In this document: positions 25,052 through 32,472 of the stretch, piece by piece
Layout: each line of letters opens with the position of its first letter
Numbering within the stretch: position 1 is the stretch's first letter
Origin: a virus
Strand: one strand, 5' to 3'
IMG/VR virus record: IMGVR_UViG_3300030520_000044
Span: 1 to 44,858 of that record
DNA length: 44,858 nt
Notes under the pieces: generated by a model
What the model was told of the DNA's origin: nothing
What the model saw: the letters and a program-made list of their open reading frames with translations, nothing else
Databases searched by the model: none
Program-made: the position numbers and the translations under genes

Positions 25052-25073
25052 CCGGGCGTTGCGCATGGACCAC

Positions 25074-25100
25074 AAGGGACGCTCGAAGCGTCCCTTTTCA
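25074..25100 (+). terminator. Intrinsic terminator after the mini-TetR gene
   Basis: AAGGGACGCT, loop CGA, AGCGTCCCTT followed by T-rich sequence. A palindrome-type promoter begins 9 bases later. Confidence 0.88.
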
Positions 25101-25108
25101 TTTTCTGC

Positions 25109-25138
25109 TTGCATAGATGGAAGTAACGGTTTTATACT
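25109..25138 (+). promoter_or_regulatory. Operator-type promoter for the 25171 operon
   Basis: TTGCAT (25109-25114), 18-bp spacer holding AGATGGAAGTAACGGTT (right half of the palindrome perfect, left half degenerate), TATACT (25133-25138). It drives the group of small genes from 25171. Confidence 0.75.
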
Positions 25139-25170
25139 CTGTTCCGTTGTCAACCCTAATGGAGCTTAAA

Positions 25171-25527
25171 ATGTTACTTACCCTTGTGGTACTGGTTGCG
25201 GTCATGCTGATCGTCGCCTTGTTCGCATTTGCGTACCGGATGGACAAACATCGCGGCGTGATCCTGTTTGCAGTGCTGGCAGTGTGGTTGTATAACATGC
25301 AACCGGCAAGTGCGGCAACCATCAAGACGGTCACTGACGTGGATGGTGTCCGCTATTACGATGTCATGACAACCAACCCTAACGAGTCGTACAACGGTGT
25401 ACAAGGTCGTGATCCACGCATCGACAAGCTTTATAAGTGGCTCGACCTGGAATGTCGGGGCGGTCACGGTGATGACTCGGACACACAGGCATTCTGCAAC
25501 CTGCGCGATAAACTCGCCAAACAGTAA
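25171..25527 (+). CDS. Hypothetical membrane or exported protein
   Basis: 118 residues from ATG at 25171, preceded by TGGAGC. An earlier ATG at 25117 lies inside the promoter and is rejected. Residues 1-21 are a strong hydrophobic segment (MLLTLVVLVAVMLIVALFAF). A second hydrophobic stretch (GVILFAVLAVWLYNM) ends at a signal-peptidase-like SAA site near residue 48. The C-terminal part (IDKLYKWLDLECRGG) is soluble with two cysteines that could pair in the periplasm. As the first gene after an operator-promoter it is probably expressed early or conditionally. Confidence 0.65.
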   Translation: MLLTLVVLVAVMLIVALFAFAYRMDKHRGVILFAVLAVWLYNMQPASAATIKTVTDVDGVRYYDVMTTNPNESYNGVQGRDPRIDKLYKWLDLECRGGHGDDSDTQAFCNLRDKLAKQ

Positions 25528-25539
25528 GGACATACCATC

Positions 25540-26109
25540 ATGACTACCCCTGCACAAGAAGCCAAAGACTTTGCCGCTGCGAACGGCTTTACCATCAGCC
25601 CGCTTGACCGCCGTTACGTCGTGTCATATCCTGCCGCTCAATTCGACACATTCGTCGCGAACGTCGGCGGTTATCCGGCCGCGTTGAACGCTATGCGGAA
25701 ATATATGGATGCGTTGCGTGACGCGGAAGTGGCGGCGTTTAACGATCAAACCCGACCATCCGTAGTGAGGCTGTTGGTCGCTGCCGGTAGCAAATCGCCG
25801 GAGTTGCCGGTATGTGCTCGTGAGTTGCCTCTGACATATACCGCACAGCAACAACCTATCAACATGAATAGCGTGGGAATTGCATTCATTGATGTCGAAC
25901 AGACACTTGATGATGTGATTCGGGAACAACAGCGTCGCGTATTCGGTGCGATGGGTGTCAAGAAGGCCCAACCCGGCAGGTTTCGTATCGATGCGCCGGA
26001 AGGTGAGTATCTTGGCTTTCCTGATCGCGCTAGTGCTCTTAAGTATGTGCGCCGCAATCTGGCCGGTGTACGCGGCGTGAGCATCCTGCCTGTGGAGCAA
26101 GTACAGTGA
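25540..26109 (+). CDS. Hypothetical protein sharing a domain with the 15972-16223 product
   Basis: 189 residues, with an AAGGA site 9 bases before ATG. Residues about 25-60 (RRYVVSYPAAQFDTFVANVG, then YPAALNAMRKYMDAL) are similar to the small protein encoded after Rz. The rest, with DVEQTLDDVIREQQRRVFGA and a GEYLGFPDRASALKYVRRNL segment, is not recognised. No membrane segment. The stop overlaps the next GTG start. Confidence 0.65.
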   Translation: MTTPAQEAKDFAAANGFTISPLDRRYVVSYPAAQFDTFVANVGGYPAALNAMRKYMDALRDAEVAAFNDQTRPSVVRLLVAAGSKSPELPVCARELPLTYTAQQQPINMNSVGIAFIDVEQTLDDVIREQQRRVFGAMGVKKAQPGRFRIDAPEGEYLGFPDRASALKYVRRNLAGVRGVSILPVEQVQ

Positions 26110-26294
26110 CTCCTATCCTGACTGACGCAGAGATTGAACACCTGTTGACATTGCCTGAAGTCAAGGACGCGCTGATACGGTTCAACCGCGCACAGGCATA
26201 CCAGACCGTCGACCATGACACGCGGTTGCGGCTGGTGGCGCGTGTACGGTACTTCGAGCGCCAACCCGTTCCGTTGCGCGGTCGACCGCGCTAA
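26106..26294 (+). CDS. Small hypothetical protein
   Basis: 62 residues from a GTG start that overlaps the stop of the gene before (GTGA). Helical N-terminal half (LTDAEIEHLLTLPEVKDALI) and a basic C-terminus (PLRGRPR). Not recognised. Tight packing in an operator-driven operon supports that it is real. Confidence 0.55.
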   Translation: MTPILTDAEIEHLLTLPEVKDALIRFNRAQAYQTVDHDTRLRLVARVRYFERQPVPLRGRPR

Positions 26295-26296
26295 TC

Positions 26297-26488
26297 ATGA
26301 CGGTGCCAATTTTCAATATGGGCAATCCGGTGCGCAAGCAGGCCGCAATGCGCGATGACGGTATATGGTTCGTACGTCATCGTCGTCACAACGGCCCCGG
26401 ATTCACCGCGTGGAAACTGGCACCGTTCAATCAACGACCGCCCTATTCGTGGTATGACGGTCAACATGCAAAACTCCCCCATGAGTAA
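26297..26488 (+). CDS. Small hypothetical protein
   Basis: 63 residues beginning MTVPIFNMGNPVRKQAAMRD, rich in Trp, His and Arg (FVRHRRHNGPGFTAWKLAPF). Starts two bases after the previous stop and overlaps the next gene by 8 bases. No recognised domain. It may be a small host-directed protein, but nothing in the sequence shows this. Confidence 0.5.
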   Translation: MTVPIFNMGNPVRKQAAMRDDGIWFVRHRRHNGPGFTAWKLAPFNQRPPYSWYDGQHAKLPHE

Positions 26489-26699
26489 TGAATCTATCGG
26501 CCAGCGTGTGCGACGCCTACGCGTGCAGGCCAGCATTGAAAAAGTCGAACTAGCCCGGCGCGTCAAGGTCAACGAAGGTACCATTTACAACATGGAACGC
26601 GGCAAAGGCGTAAACATGTTCACATTCATCGACGTTGCGCGTGCACTTGGCGTGTCGCTCGATTATCTGGCTTCAGGAAAACCGCCAAATGGAAACTAA
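26481..26699 (+). CDS. Cro/C1-type (XRE family) HTH regulator
   Basis: 72 residues, starting MSNESIGQRVRRLRVQASIE. The helix-turn-helix region is KVELARRVKVNEGTIYNMER and the C-terminal helix is FIDVARALGVSLDYLASG, a complete small XRE domain. The binding site upstream of 26481 is poor, and in-frame ATGs at 26454 and 26466 are alternatives. It is embedded in an operon of small genes instead of standing divergent to another repressor, so a classical lysogeny switch is not evident. It is an alternative candidate for palindrome binding. Confidence 0.8.
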   Translation: MSNESIGQRVRRLRVQASIEKVELARRVKVNEGTIYNMERGKGVNMFTFIDVARALGVSLDYLASGKPPNGN

Positions 26700-27132
26700 A
26701 CGTATCGCGCGCGCATTGCCATCTCACGGCTCGATGCAACGTGCCATAAAGGCGGCGCTTGCAGTCGGTGCCGTCGTATCGATGAATCTTGATGGTGACG
26801 CACTGTTCGTACAGTTCAAGGACTCTGACCGTTATCTGTTTGACCCGGACAATATCACCATGCACTGCCTGGAACTGGTCGGTGTGGCGCGTATTCATGG
26901 GTTCGTGTTGTACCGTTATGACCCGAACGACAAAGAGCACCCGTACAAATGGGGTCGCGCGCCACTTGTCGTTCGTACCGTCTTTAGCAACATTGACGTG
27001 CGCGTGCAGATCGGCGCAAGCAAGTGGTTTAACGTCGAACACCACGACACGGCCTATGCGCTGCGTCATTCCATCATCAACGCATTCGTGACCTACTATG
27101 ACGAAGCAATCGCCCCCTATCCCGAAGCGTGA
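26689..27132 (+). CDS. Hypothetical protein
   Basis: 147 residues from ATG at 26689 with AGGAAA 8 bases upstream, overlapping the stop of the HTH gene. It contains beta-type segments (SMNLDGDALFVQFKDSDRYL) and a KWFNVEHHDTAYALRHSIIN stretch. No recognised domain or membrane part. Overlaps the next gene by 35 bases. Confidence 0.6.
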   Translation: METKRIARALPSHGSMQRAIKAALAVGAVVSMNLDGDALFVQFKDSDRYLFDPDNITMHCLELVGVARIHGFVLYRYDPNDKEHPYKWGRAPLVVRTVFSNIDVRVQIGASKWFNVEHHDTAYALRHSIINAFVTYYDEAIAPYPEA

Positions 27133-27316
27133 CTTTCTGCCGTCACAGCGACCGGACCATATCACCAAGGGTCTCGACGCTGCATACGAAGCCGGGTTCG
27201 GTATGGGTCGACGCGCCGGTCTGGAACGCGCGTGCGATATCCTGCGCGAAATGAAACCGGGCGATGTCGACGTTTTCAAACTGCTGGAACTATTCACTGC
27301 GGAGAAGTATCGATGA
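27098..27316 (+). CDS. Small hypothetical protein
   Basis: 72 residues. A helical core GLDAAYEAGFGMGRRAGLER followed by ACDILREMKPGDVDVFKLLE is a pattern I have seen in small phage proteins of unknown role. The stop overlaps the next ATG (ATGA). Confidence 0.55.
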   Translation: MTKQSPPIPKRDFLPSQRPDHITKGLDAAYEAGFGMGRRAGLERACDILREMKPGDVDVFKLLELFTAEKYR

Positions 27317-27738
27317 AAAACTATAATTGCCTCACGTGTCAGGAACCGATGAAAGTATCGATATTTTTCCATACTTATATCCGGTCCAACGGTCCGCAAA
27401 AGCAGCGGTGTACGATGTGTGGCGCGGTGCATGAAGTGAATGGCAAGAACGAAATACGCCTGACAGTACCCGGCGCACAGATGGCAAAGCTGTCACAGGA
27501 GTACGGTTACCCGGAACATAAACCGTGGCGTGTGGGGGCGTACCGCGTGCGCTACAGCAACGGTCAATGGAGCAAGGTCAAGGTGACATGGGATGGTGAT
27601 GTGTGGCGCAACGGCCCGGTCCTTTTCCACGCTGGCAGCATCGTCGCATGGCAGGGGCTGGCAGGTGATATGGAACATCTTAAGCGCATGCCGTATGACC
27701 TTGCCGACCCGCTACCTTATAACGGTGATGACGAATGA
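27313..27738 (+). CDS. Hypothetical zinc-binding protein
   Basis: 141 residues. Two Cys pairs, CLTC at residues 6-9 and CTMC around residue 33-36, can hold a zinc ion. The C-terminal two-thirds are beta-like with many tryptophans (VKVTWDGDVWRNGPVLFHAG). Coupled to neighbours by ATGA overlaps on both sides. Function unknown. Confidence 0.6.
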   Translation: MKNYNCLTCQEPMKVSIFFHTYIRSNGPQKQRCTMCGAVHEVNGKNEIRLTVPGAQMAKLSQEYGYPEHKPWRVGAYRVRYSNGQWSKVKVTWDGDVWRNGPVLFHAGSIVAWQGLAGDMEHLKRMPYDLADPLPYNGDDE

Positions 27739-27989
27739 AACCTTCAATGCTAAAGAAAGATTTAATGCTCGACATGTTCACCACTGCGGCGAATGTACAT
27801 ATGCGTTACCACAAGGCAACTAGCTTTGTGCTCGCGTGCGATTCAGGTAATGAAGATGCTGACGGTAACGCCCCAGCGCTTGCACATGTATTCATTGTGT
27901 CGGCTACTGATGCGAATGAACTTGAGGACTTCTTTCGCAAGCGTGAGCATGTGATGCTCGAAATGCTGCGAAAGGACTTCGAGCAATGA
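27735..27989 (+). CDS. Small hypothetical protein
   Basis: 84 residues, ATGA overlap at both ends. A strand-rich middle (ALAHVFIVSATDANELEDFF) followed by a charged helix (RKREHVMLEMLRKDFEQ). Not recognised. Confidence 0.55.
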   Translation: MKPSMLKKDLMLDMFTTAANVHMRYHKATSFVLACDSGNEDADGNAPALAHVFIVSATDANELEDFFRKREHVMLEMLRKDFEQ

Positions 27990-28195
27990 AGCTCATCTAT
28001 AAATGCAGCTATTGCGGGCAGGCCAAAGAGTTCGACTATCCCGCATCTGCATGTCATGACGTCGAATTTATACTAACGCATGCACTGCATGGATATGTGC
28101 CGGGAGTGAGCGGCGGTGCGCGTCCATGGATCAGACACCCGTGCCAACCCGGCGTGCATGGTATCGCTAACCTTATTGCCATTCTGGAACCCTGA
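27986..28195 (+). CDS. Small hypothetical protein with a Cys pair
   Basis: 69 residues beginning MKLIYKCSYCGQAKEF. CSYC is a half zinc-ribbon. Two further cysteines, at ACHD and PCQP, could complete it. No other features. ATGA overlap with the gene before. Confidence 0.55.
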   Translation: MKLIYKCSYCGQAKEFDYPASACHDVEFILTHALHGYVPGVSGGARPWIRHPCQPGVHGIANLIAILEP

Positions 28196-28196
28196 C

Positions 28197-28292
28197 ATGT
28201 TCATGCTACTTTTCGCAATCATTGCTGCACTGTACGGCGATTGGTGGTTGACACTAATATTCGTCGGCATATGGCTGATATTTCTGGACTGA
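28197..28292 (+). CDS. 31-residue membrane protein
   Basis: A very short frame with sequence beginning MFMLLFAIIAALYGDWWLTL and ending VGIWLIFLD. Two hydrophobic segments are separated by GDWW, so it could span the membrane twice. It starts one base after the previous stop and ends four bases before a terminator, completing the operon. No separate binding site is evident, so coupling is likely. Confidence 0.45.
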   Translation: MFMLLFAIIAALYGDWWLTLIFVGIWLIFLD

Positions 28293-28295
28293 CAT

Positions 28296-28320
28296 AAGGC
28301 CCGCGCCACGCGGGCCTTTC
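28296..28320 (+). terminator. Intrinsic terminator ending the small-gene operon
   Basis: AAGGCCCGCG, loop CCA, CGCGGGCCTT followed by T-rich sequence. Confidence 0.88.
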
Positions 28321-28383
28321 TCTTTGTGATAAGCTCCTGCCTTGTGTGACGTCCACACATTTACACACATTGGAGCTATCTAC

Positions 28384-28566
28384 ATGCCCGCTATCATTCC
28401 CCCAAACTTTGTATCCGTCCGTCTTGATGAGGACGACAAGCAGAACTATTCCAAGGTTCATGAAGCGACCGAAAAGGCCACCGGTATTCGCCTTAACACT
28501 GCTGACATCTACCGGTTCGCCATCGTTGCACTGGCTGAAAAGCATGGCGTCAAGGGTGTTCGTTAA
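28384..28566 (+). CDS. Possible ribbon-helix-helix DNA-binding protein
   Basis: 60 residues from ATG 28384, with TTGGAG 9 bases upstream. The order strand (FVSVRLDEDD), helix (KQNYSKVHEATEKATG), short loop, helix (TADIYRFAIVALAEKHG) is that of Arc/MetJ-type ribbon-helix-helix proteins. The leader holds GTGTGACGTCCACAC and ACACAC elements that could be its operator. It lies directly before the primase gene and may regulate replication. Similarity is by fold pattern only. Confidence 0.55.
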   Translation: MPAIIPPNFVSVRLDEDDKQNYSKVHEATEKATGIRLNTADIYRFAIVALAEKHGVKGVR

Positions 28567-28587
28567 TCTTCTGCCGGGCAATAAACC

Positions 28588-31215
28588 ATGCACGACTATG
28601 CAGCATTAAGGGCCGCGCTTGACGGCCCGTTCAAGCCCCTGACGCAGTACCGGCAGTTCATGTTGTGGCAATTGCAGGCTGACCCATCTGGCGGCAAGCC
28701 CCGCAAGATGCCGTATAGCATCGCAGGCTATCAGGGCAGCAGCACAGACCCGACAAGCTGGTGCGACGCAGAGACTGCGCTGGCATCGGCGCGCACAAGC
28801 GGAATGGGCGTAGCGTTCGTTGTAACCGACGCCGACCCGTTCGTATTCATCGACGTTGATGGATGCGTGACTGATGGTGCGTGGGATGCCGATGCGCTCG
28901 ATGCGTTCAGCCGGTTCCCCGGTGCGGCATTTGAGGCATCACAGTCAGGTACCGGTATGCATCTGTTTGTGGCTGGCACAACGCCGCACGGATTCACCGG
29001 CCGCAAGCGTGGGAAGTTCGAATGCTACCGTACCGGCCGCTTCATTGCGCTCACTGGTCGCGGTGCCGTTGGCAACGTGTACGACTTTGGCGCGACGCTC
29101 AACCAGTTCATTACGGACAAATTCCCCATAACCCCCGGTGCTGGCGCGATGCCGCTCACATGGACAACAGCACCCATACCTGAATGGAACGGACCCGCCG
29201 ATGATGAAGAACTGTTACGTCAGTTTTTGTCCGCACCGGCACCGCGTAGTGCAAGCGAAGCGTTTGCCCATCTTTCTCCCGAAGCGCCTGCCATTAGCAG
29301 TAATGCGATTGCTTCAAATGCCGACCTGTTCAATGCAAACGTTGCCGTTCTATCTCAGGCTTATCCTGCCGACAACGACACCTTCGACCACAGTAACGCC
29401 GCGTTCGCGCTTGCTACACGGTTTGCTTACTGGACCGGCAAGGATTGCGAACGTATAGAGCGGCTGATGTCACGTGCGGCGTTCCGGCGCGGCAAGGCGT
29501 ATGAGCAGCATGACGCGCAACGCACTTACATGCAATGGGATATCGAGCGTGCATGTGCAATGACGACGAAAGTCATGTTCCAGCGCGCGACGTCATTGAA
29601 CGCCGACGTTGTTGCTGATGCTGCTGCCGCATATGACGAATACTATGACCGCATCAGTGCAGCCGGTGATGTGCATGCGGTACGTGCGGTTGCAAGTGAG
29701 GCAGCGCTCGATCAGCGCATCGACCCAACGTTGCGTGAATTGCTGGCCGGTCATGTACAGACGACGCTTGCCAACCATGGGCACCGGCTCAAGATCGATG
29801 AGTGCCGCAAGATGGTGGCGATGCGTAGCGCACGGCCGAACGCCGATCTACGCGAGTTGACGCGACAGACCAACATCGCACTGAACCTGCCTGAAGAAAC
29901 CATTCTGCTTGCGCCAGTGATGAGCATCGGTCAGATGATTGAGCAGTTCGTATTTATCAGCGACGGCTCACAGGTCGGCAACGTGTATGACCGTTACATG
30001 AACTTCGCACTTGCCGACTTCCGTAATACCATGGCAGCGTCCAACAGCCTGACCGCGGATGGTCGCACCATCGAGCACACGCGGGAATGGTTGCGGCACC
30101 CAACGCGCAAGATGGTGCAGACGCGCACCTTTCATGCTGGCGGCAACATCATCACTGCCGACCCGAATGGACGCAGCGCGTTGAACATGTGGAGACCTGT
30201 CGAACGTGGCGCATATAGCGTCGACATCGGGCCGTTCATTGAACAGGTGCAATACCTGTTTGGCGATGCAACTGAACGCTTCCTTGACTGGCTGGCGCAC
30301 ATCGAGCAACAACCCGGCGTGTTGCCGCATTTTGGATGGTTGCATATCGCCGACCACTACGGTACTGGCCGTAATTGGGTCGCATCGGTCATCAGTCGTC
30401 TTTGGCGCGGATATGTTGCGCCTAGCGTCGACATGGACGCACTCATCAACGGTGGATTCAATGGGGCGCTGGCAGGGCGTGTGATTGCCATCGTTGATGA
30501 AATCCGTGCCGGTGCGCGTGAAGACGCGTACATGATGGAAGGCAAGATTCGCAACATGCTCACGGAGGAAACACGCTATATCAAACCCAAGTACGGGCGT
30601 GAGTACATTGAACACAACGCGTGCCGCTGGTTGCTGTACTCCAATCACAAGAACGCCGTGCCAATGGACGATGCCGACAGACGATGGGATGTGGTTCACC
30701 TGTCTGCTGCACCACGTGCAGAACACATCTATGTCTATCTGTATGGTCTGCTTGACCAACCCGCGTTTATCGATTCGCTTGGCGCATGGTTGCGGACTCG
30801 AGACTTGTCGCGGTTCAATCCCGGTGCGCGACCGCCCGTAACTGAAGCCAAGCGCCGCGCTATTGCTGCTTCGAAGTCGGAGTTTCAGAAGCTTGCCAGC
30901 ATGATCGCTTCCCATTGGCCTTGTGATTTCATCACCGTTTCTGACCTGTTGAGCGTCATGAATGATGGCGATGTTTCTGGCGTCAAACGTTTGTCATCTT
31001 CCATGCGGCATGCGCTTGATGATGCTGGTATGCATCAGGTCGAATTGCCCGTGTATGACGAAAACGGCAACAAGCAGCGCGTATGGATCGTTCGTAATGT
31101 TGTTCAATGGTTGTTGCCGGGGGTCATATGCAAAGAAAACACCGCAAAAGCGTTTGCAACGTATCGACCGTATTCAAAAGGGTTCGGTTATCAGACGTTG
31201 CAGGCGTTGTTGTAA
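28588..31215 (+). CDS. Primase-helicase, DUF5906/D5-like
   Basis: 875 residues. The N-terminal domain resembles archaeo-eukaryotic-type (NrS-1-like) primases: FVFIDVDGCV (D89, D91) and FEASQSGTGMHLFVAG (S120, H125). The C-terminal part holds an SF3-like ATPase with a variant P-loop HYGTGRNW (G592, G594, R595, N596) and a Walker B VIAIVDE (D637, E638). A later sensor-like CRWLLYSNHKNAVPMDDADR segment and RRWDV are typical. The usual P-loop lysine is arginine. It should prime and unwind DNA for the polymerase at 16431. An AT-rich repeat region follows the gene. Confidence 0.82.
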   Translation: MHDYAALRAALDGPFKPLTQYRQFMLWQLQADPSGGKPRKMPYSIAGYQGSSTDPTSWCDAETALASARTSGMGVAFVVTDADPFVFIDVDGCVTDGAWDADALDAFSRFPGAAFEASQSGTGMHLFVAGTTPHGFTGRKRGKFECYRTGRFIALTGRGAVGNVYDFGATLNQFITDKFPITPGAGAMPLTWTTAPIPEWNGPADDEELLRQFLSAPAPRSASEAFAHLSPEAPAISSNAIASNADLFNANVAVLSQAYPADNDTFDHSNAAFALATRFAYWTGKDCERIERLMSRAAFRRGKAYEQHDAQRTYMQWDIERACAMTTKVMFQRATSLNADVVADAAAAYDEYYDRISAAGDVHAVRAVASEAALDQRIDPTLRELLAGHVQTTLANHGHRLKIDECRKMVAMRSARPNADLRELTRQTNIALNLPEETILLAPVMSIGQMIEQFVFISDGSQVGNVYDRYMNFALADFRNTMAASNSLTADGRTIEHTREWLRHPTRKMVQTRTFHAGGNIITADPNGRSALNMWRPVERGAYSVDIGPFIEQVQYLFGDATERFLDWLAHIEQQPGVLPHFGWLHIADHYGTGRNWVASVISRLWRGYVAPSVDMDALINGGFNGALAGRVIAIVDEIRAGAREDAYMMEGKIRNMLTEETRYIKPKYGREYIEHNACRWLLYSNHKNAVPMDDADRRWDVVHLSAAPRAEHIYVYLYGLLDQPAFIDSLGAWLRTRDLSRFNPGARPPVTEAKRRAIAASKSEFQKLASMIASHWPCDFITVSDLLSVMNDGDVSGVKRLSSSMRHALDDAGMHQVELPVYDENGNKQRVWIVRNVVQWLLPGVICKENTAKAFATYRPYSKGFGYQTLQALL

Positions 31216-31224
31216 ATGATGCGC

Positions 31225-31358
31225 CAGAACACAGAACACACCAGAACAGTCTGTGTAAAAAGAGCTAGTCAAAAAGTGGTATTAAAGTGGTATTAGAGGT
31301 ATATTAGGTATGGATATAGACTTTAGGCCAAACCTGTTCTGGAACGTTCTGTGTTCTG
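31225..31358. repeat. 25-bp inverted repeat around an AT-rich iteron-like core (candidate origin or packaging site)
   Basis: Left arm 31225-31249 contains CAGAACA three times. The right arm 31334-31358 is its reverse complement with 22 of 25 matches. The 84 bases between are unusually AT-rich and carry tandem copies of AAAGTGGTATT at about 31274-31296, followed by shorter GGTATATT and GGTATGG units. It lies between primase-helicase and small terminase genes and holds no gene. The arrangement suits protein binding by a replication initiator or by terminase. Confidence 0.6.
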
Positions 31359-31374
31359 AGAATGCTTATCAACT

Positions 31375-32190
31375 ATGAAATTGACACCAAAACAGGATGC
31401 ATTCGTGTTGGCATATCTCGAAACGGGGAATGCCACCGAAGCGTATCGGCGTGCATATGACGTTGGGCGCATGCTCACATCAACTATCAGCAACAACGCG
31501 TGGACGTTGATGCAAAAGCCAGAGATAAAACAGAGGGTTCAAGATGCCCGCGAAGCAACCGTGTCAGTTGCAACAATTGATCGTGCTGGTGTTCTGGCCC
31601 TTATCACTGAAATCGCAACGGCCGATGCAAGCCAACTGTCAGAAGTGCAGGTTCGTTGCTGCCGTCACTGTTGGGGCATGGGATATCACTATCAGTGGAA
31701 AAACGACGCGGAGTTCGGCTTTGCGCTGGCAGAGGCGATAGACCGGAACGCGCGTAAGCAGAGCGAGTGGGAAAAGAACCGTGACATTGGTATGACGCAG
31801 GGGCCATTAGAACTTGATCCGCTACCGGTCGACGTCGGCGGGTATGGGTTCGATGTGACTGGTTCACCTAACCCGGAATGCCCTAAGTGCCTGGGCGAAG
31901 GTCATGTGAAAACGATATTCAAGGACACCCGTAAATTGCGGGGCGCAGCGAAGCGTCTGTTCGCTGGTGTGAAGGTGACGAAAGACGGCATCGAGATAAA
32001 GCAGCGCGACCAGGCACACGCGCTATCGCTGCTTGCCAAAGAGTTCAACATCGCCAAGGACGCCCCAGCAGTGCAGGTAACGAATCAGGTCGGCATCAAC
32101 GCACAGGGCGCGCAACAGGTTACAGTGGTATCGGTTGATCCGCTTGAGGCGTCACGACAGTATCAGGAACTGATGAAGGGGTCGATATGA
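31375..32190 (+). CDS. terS: Terminase small subunit with zinc motif
   Basis: 271 residues. The N-terminal region KLTPKQDAFVLAYLETGNAT followed by EAYRRAYDV is the DNA-binding start of Terminase_2-type small subunits. A zinc-binding insert follows: CCRHCWGMGY (C95, C96, C99) and CPKCLGEGHV (C169, C172), as in a common phage subgroup. The C-terminal part includes AGVKVTKDGIEIKQRDQAHA and helps the ring assemble. It selects phage DNA for packaging. The gene is 4.6 kb away from the large subunit, farther than usual. The start has only a weak GAG site. Confidence 0.85.
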   Translation: MKLTPKQDAFVLAYLETGNATEAYRRAYDVGRMLTSTISNNAWTLMQKPEIKQRVQDAREATVSVATIDRAGVLALITEIATADASQLSEVQVRCCRHCWGMGYHYQWKNDAEFGFALAEAIDRNARKQSEWEKNRDIGMTQGPLELDPLPVDVGGYGFDVTGSPNPECPKCLGEGHVKTIFKDTRKLRGAAKRLFAGVKVTKDGIEIKQRDQAHALSLLAKEFNIAKDAPAVQVTNQVGINAQGAQQVTVVSVDPLEASRQYQELMKGSI

Positions 32191-32432
32191 GCAAGGGCAC
32201 AGGACCGCAACGAACTATCGAGCGCACAGCATGGGTACGGTTCGCGTACGTGTGTGACGTCGAGGATTTGACCATCAGCATCAGGCGAGGTGTGCTTGAC
32301 GTCGAAGAAGTGAACGCCGCCAGTAACGCGACTATCGTCATTGACCGGATGTTACGCAATGGGCGGTCCAACTGGCGGCGTAGGATGCTCAACACCCTCA
32401 TGCGGCATAATAGGCGGGGCAGTATGCCATGA
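32187..32432 (+). CDS. Small basic hypothetical protein
   Basis: 81 residues, ATGA overlap with the small terminase stop. Basic C-terminus (NGRSNWRRRMLNTLMRHNRR) suggests nucleic-acid binding. Coupling to the terminase suggests a packaging accessory role (inference). Followed by a terminator. Confidence 0.55.
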   Translation: MSKGTGPQRTIERTAWVRFAYVCDVEDLTISIRRGVLDVEEVNAASNATIVIDRMLRNGRSNWRRRMLNTLMRHNRRGSMP

Positions 32433-32442
32433 TGGGGGCTTC

Positions 32443-32472
32443 GGGCCGCGCACTCACGCGGCCCATTTTTTA
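32443..32472 (+). terminator. Intrinsic terminator after the small terminase unit
   Basis: GGGCCGCG, loop CACTCA, CGCGGCCC, A, then T6. It ends the primase/terS transcript before the converging minus-strand gene. Confidence 0.87.

Noticed and set aside
25117-25170. Earlier ATG (25117) for the membrane protein gene
   Set aside because: It lies within the promoter between the -35 and -10 boxes. The ATG at 25171 has a proper binding site.
26481-28566. Classical lysogeny switch (cI/cro with integrase)
   Set aside because: The Cro-like gene is inside a co-directional operon, no divergent repressor gene or integrase is present, and no attachment site was found.
29968-30915. Minus-strand open frame opposite the primase-helicase
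   Set aside because: Shadow frame; the plus strand carries primase and ATPase motifs throughout.
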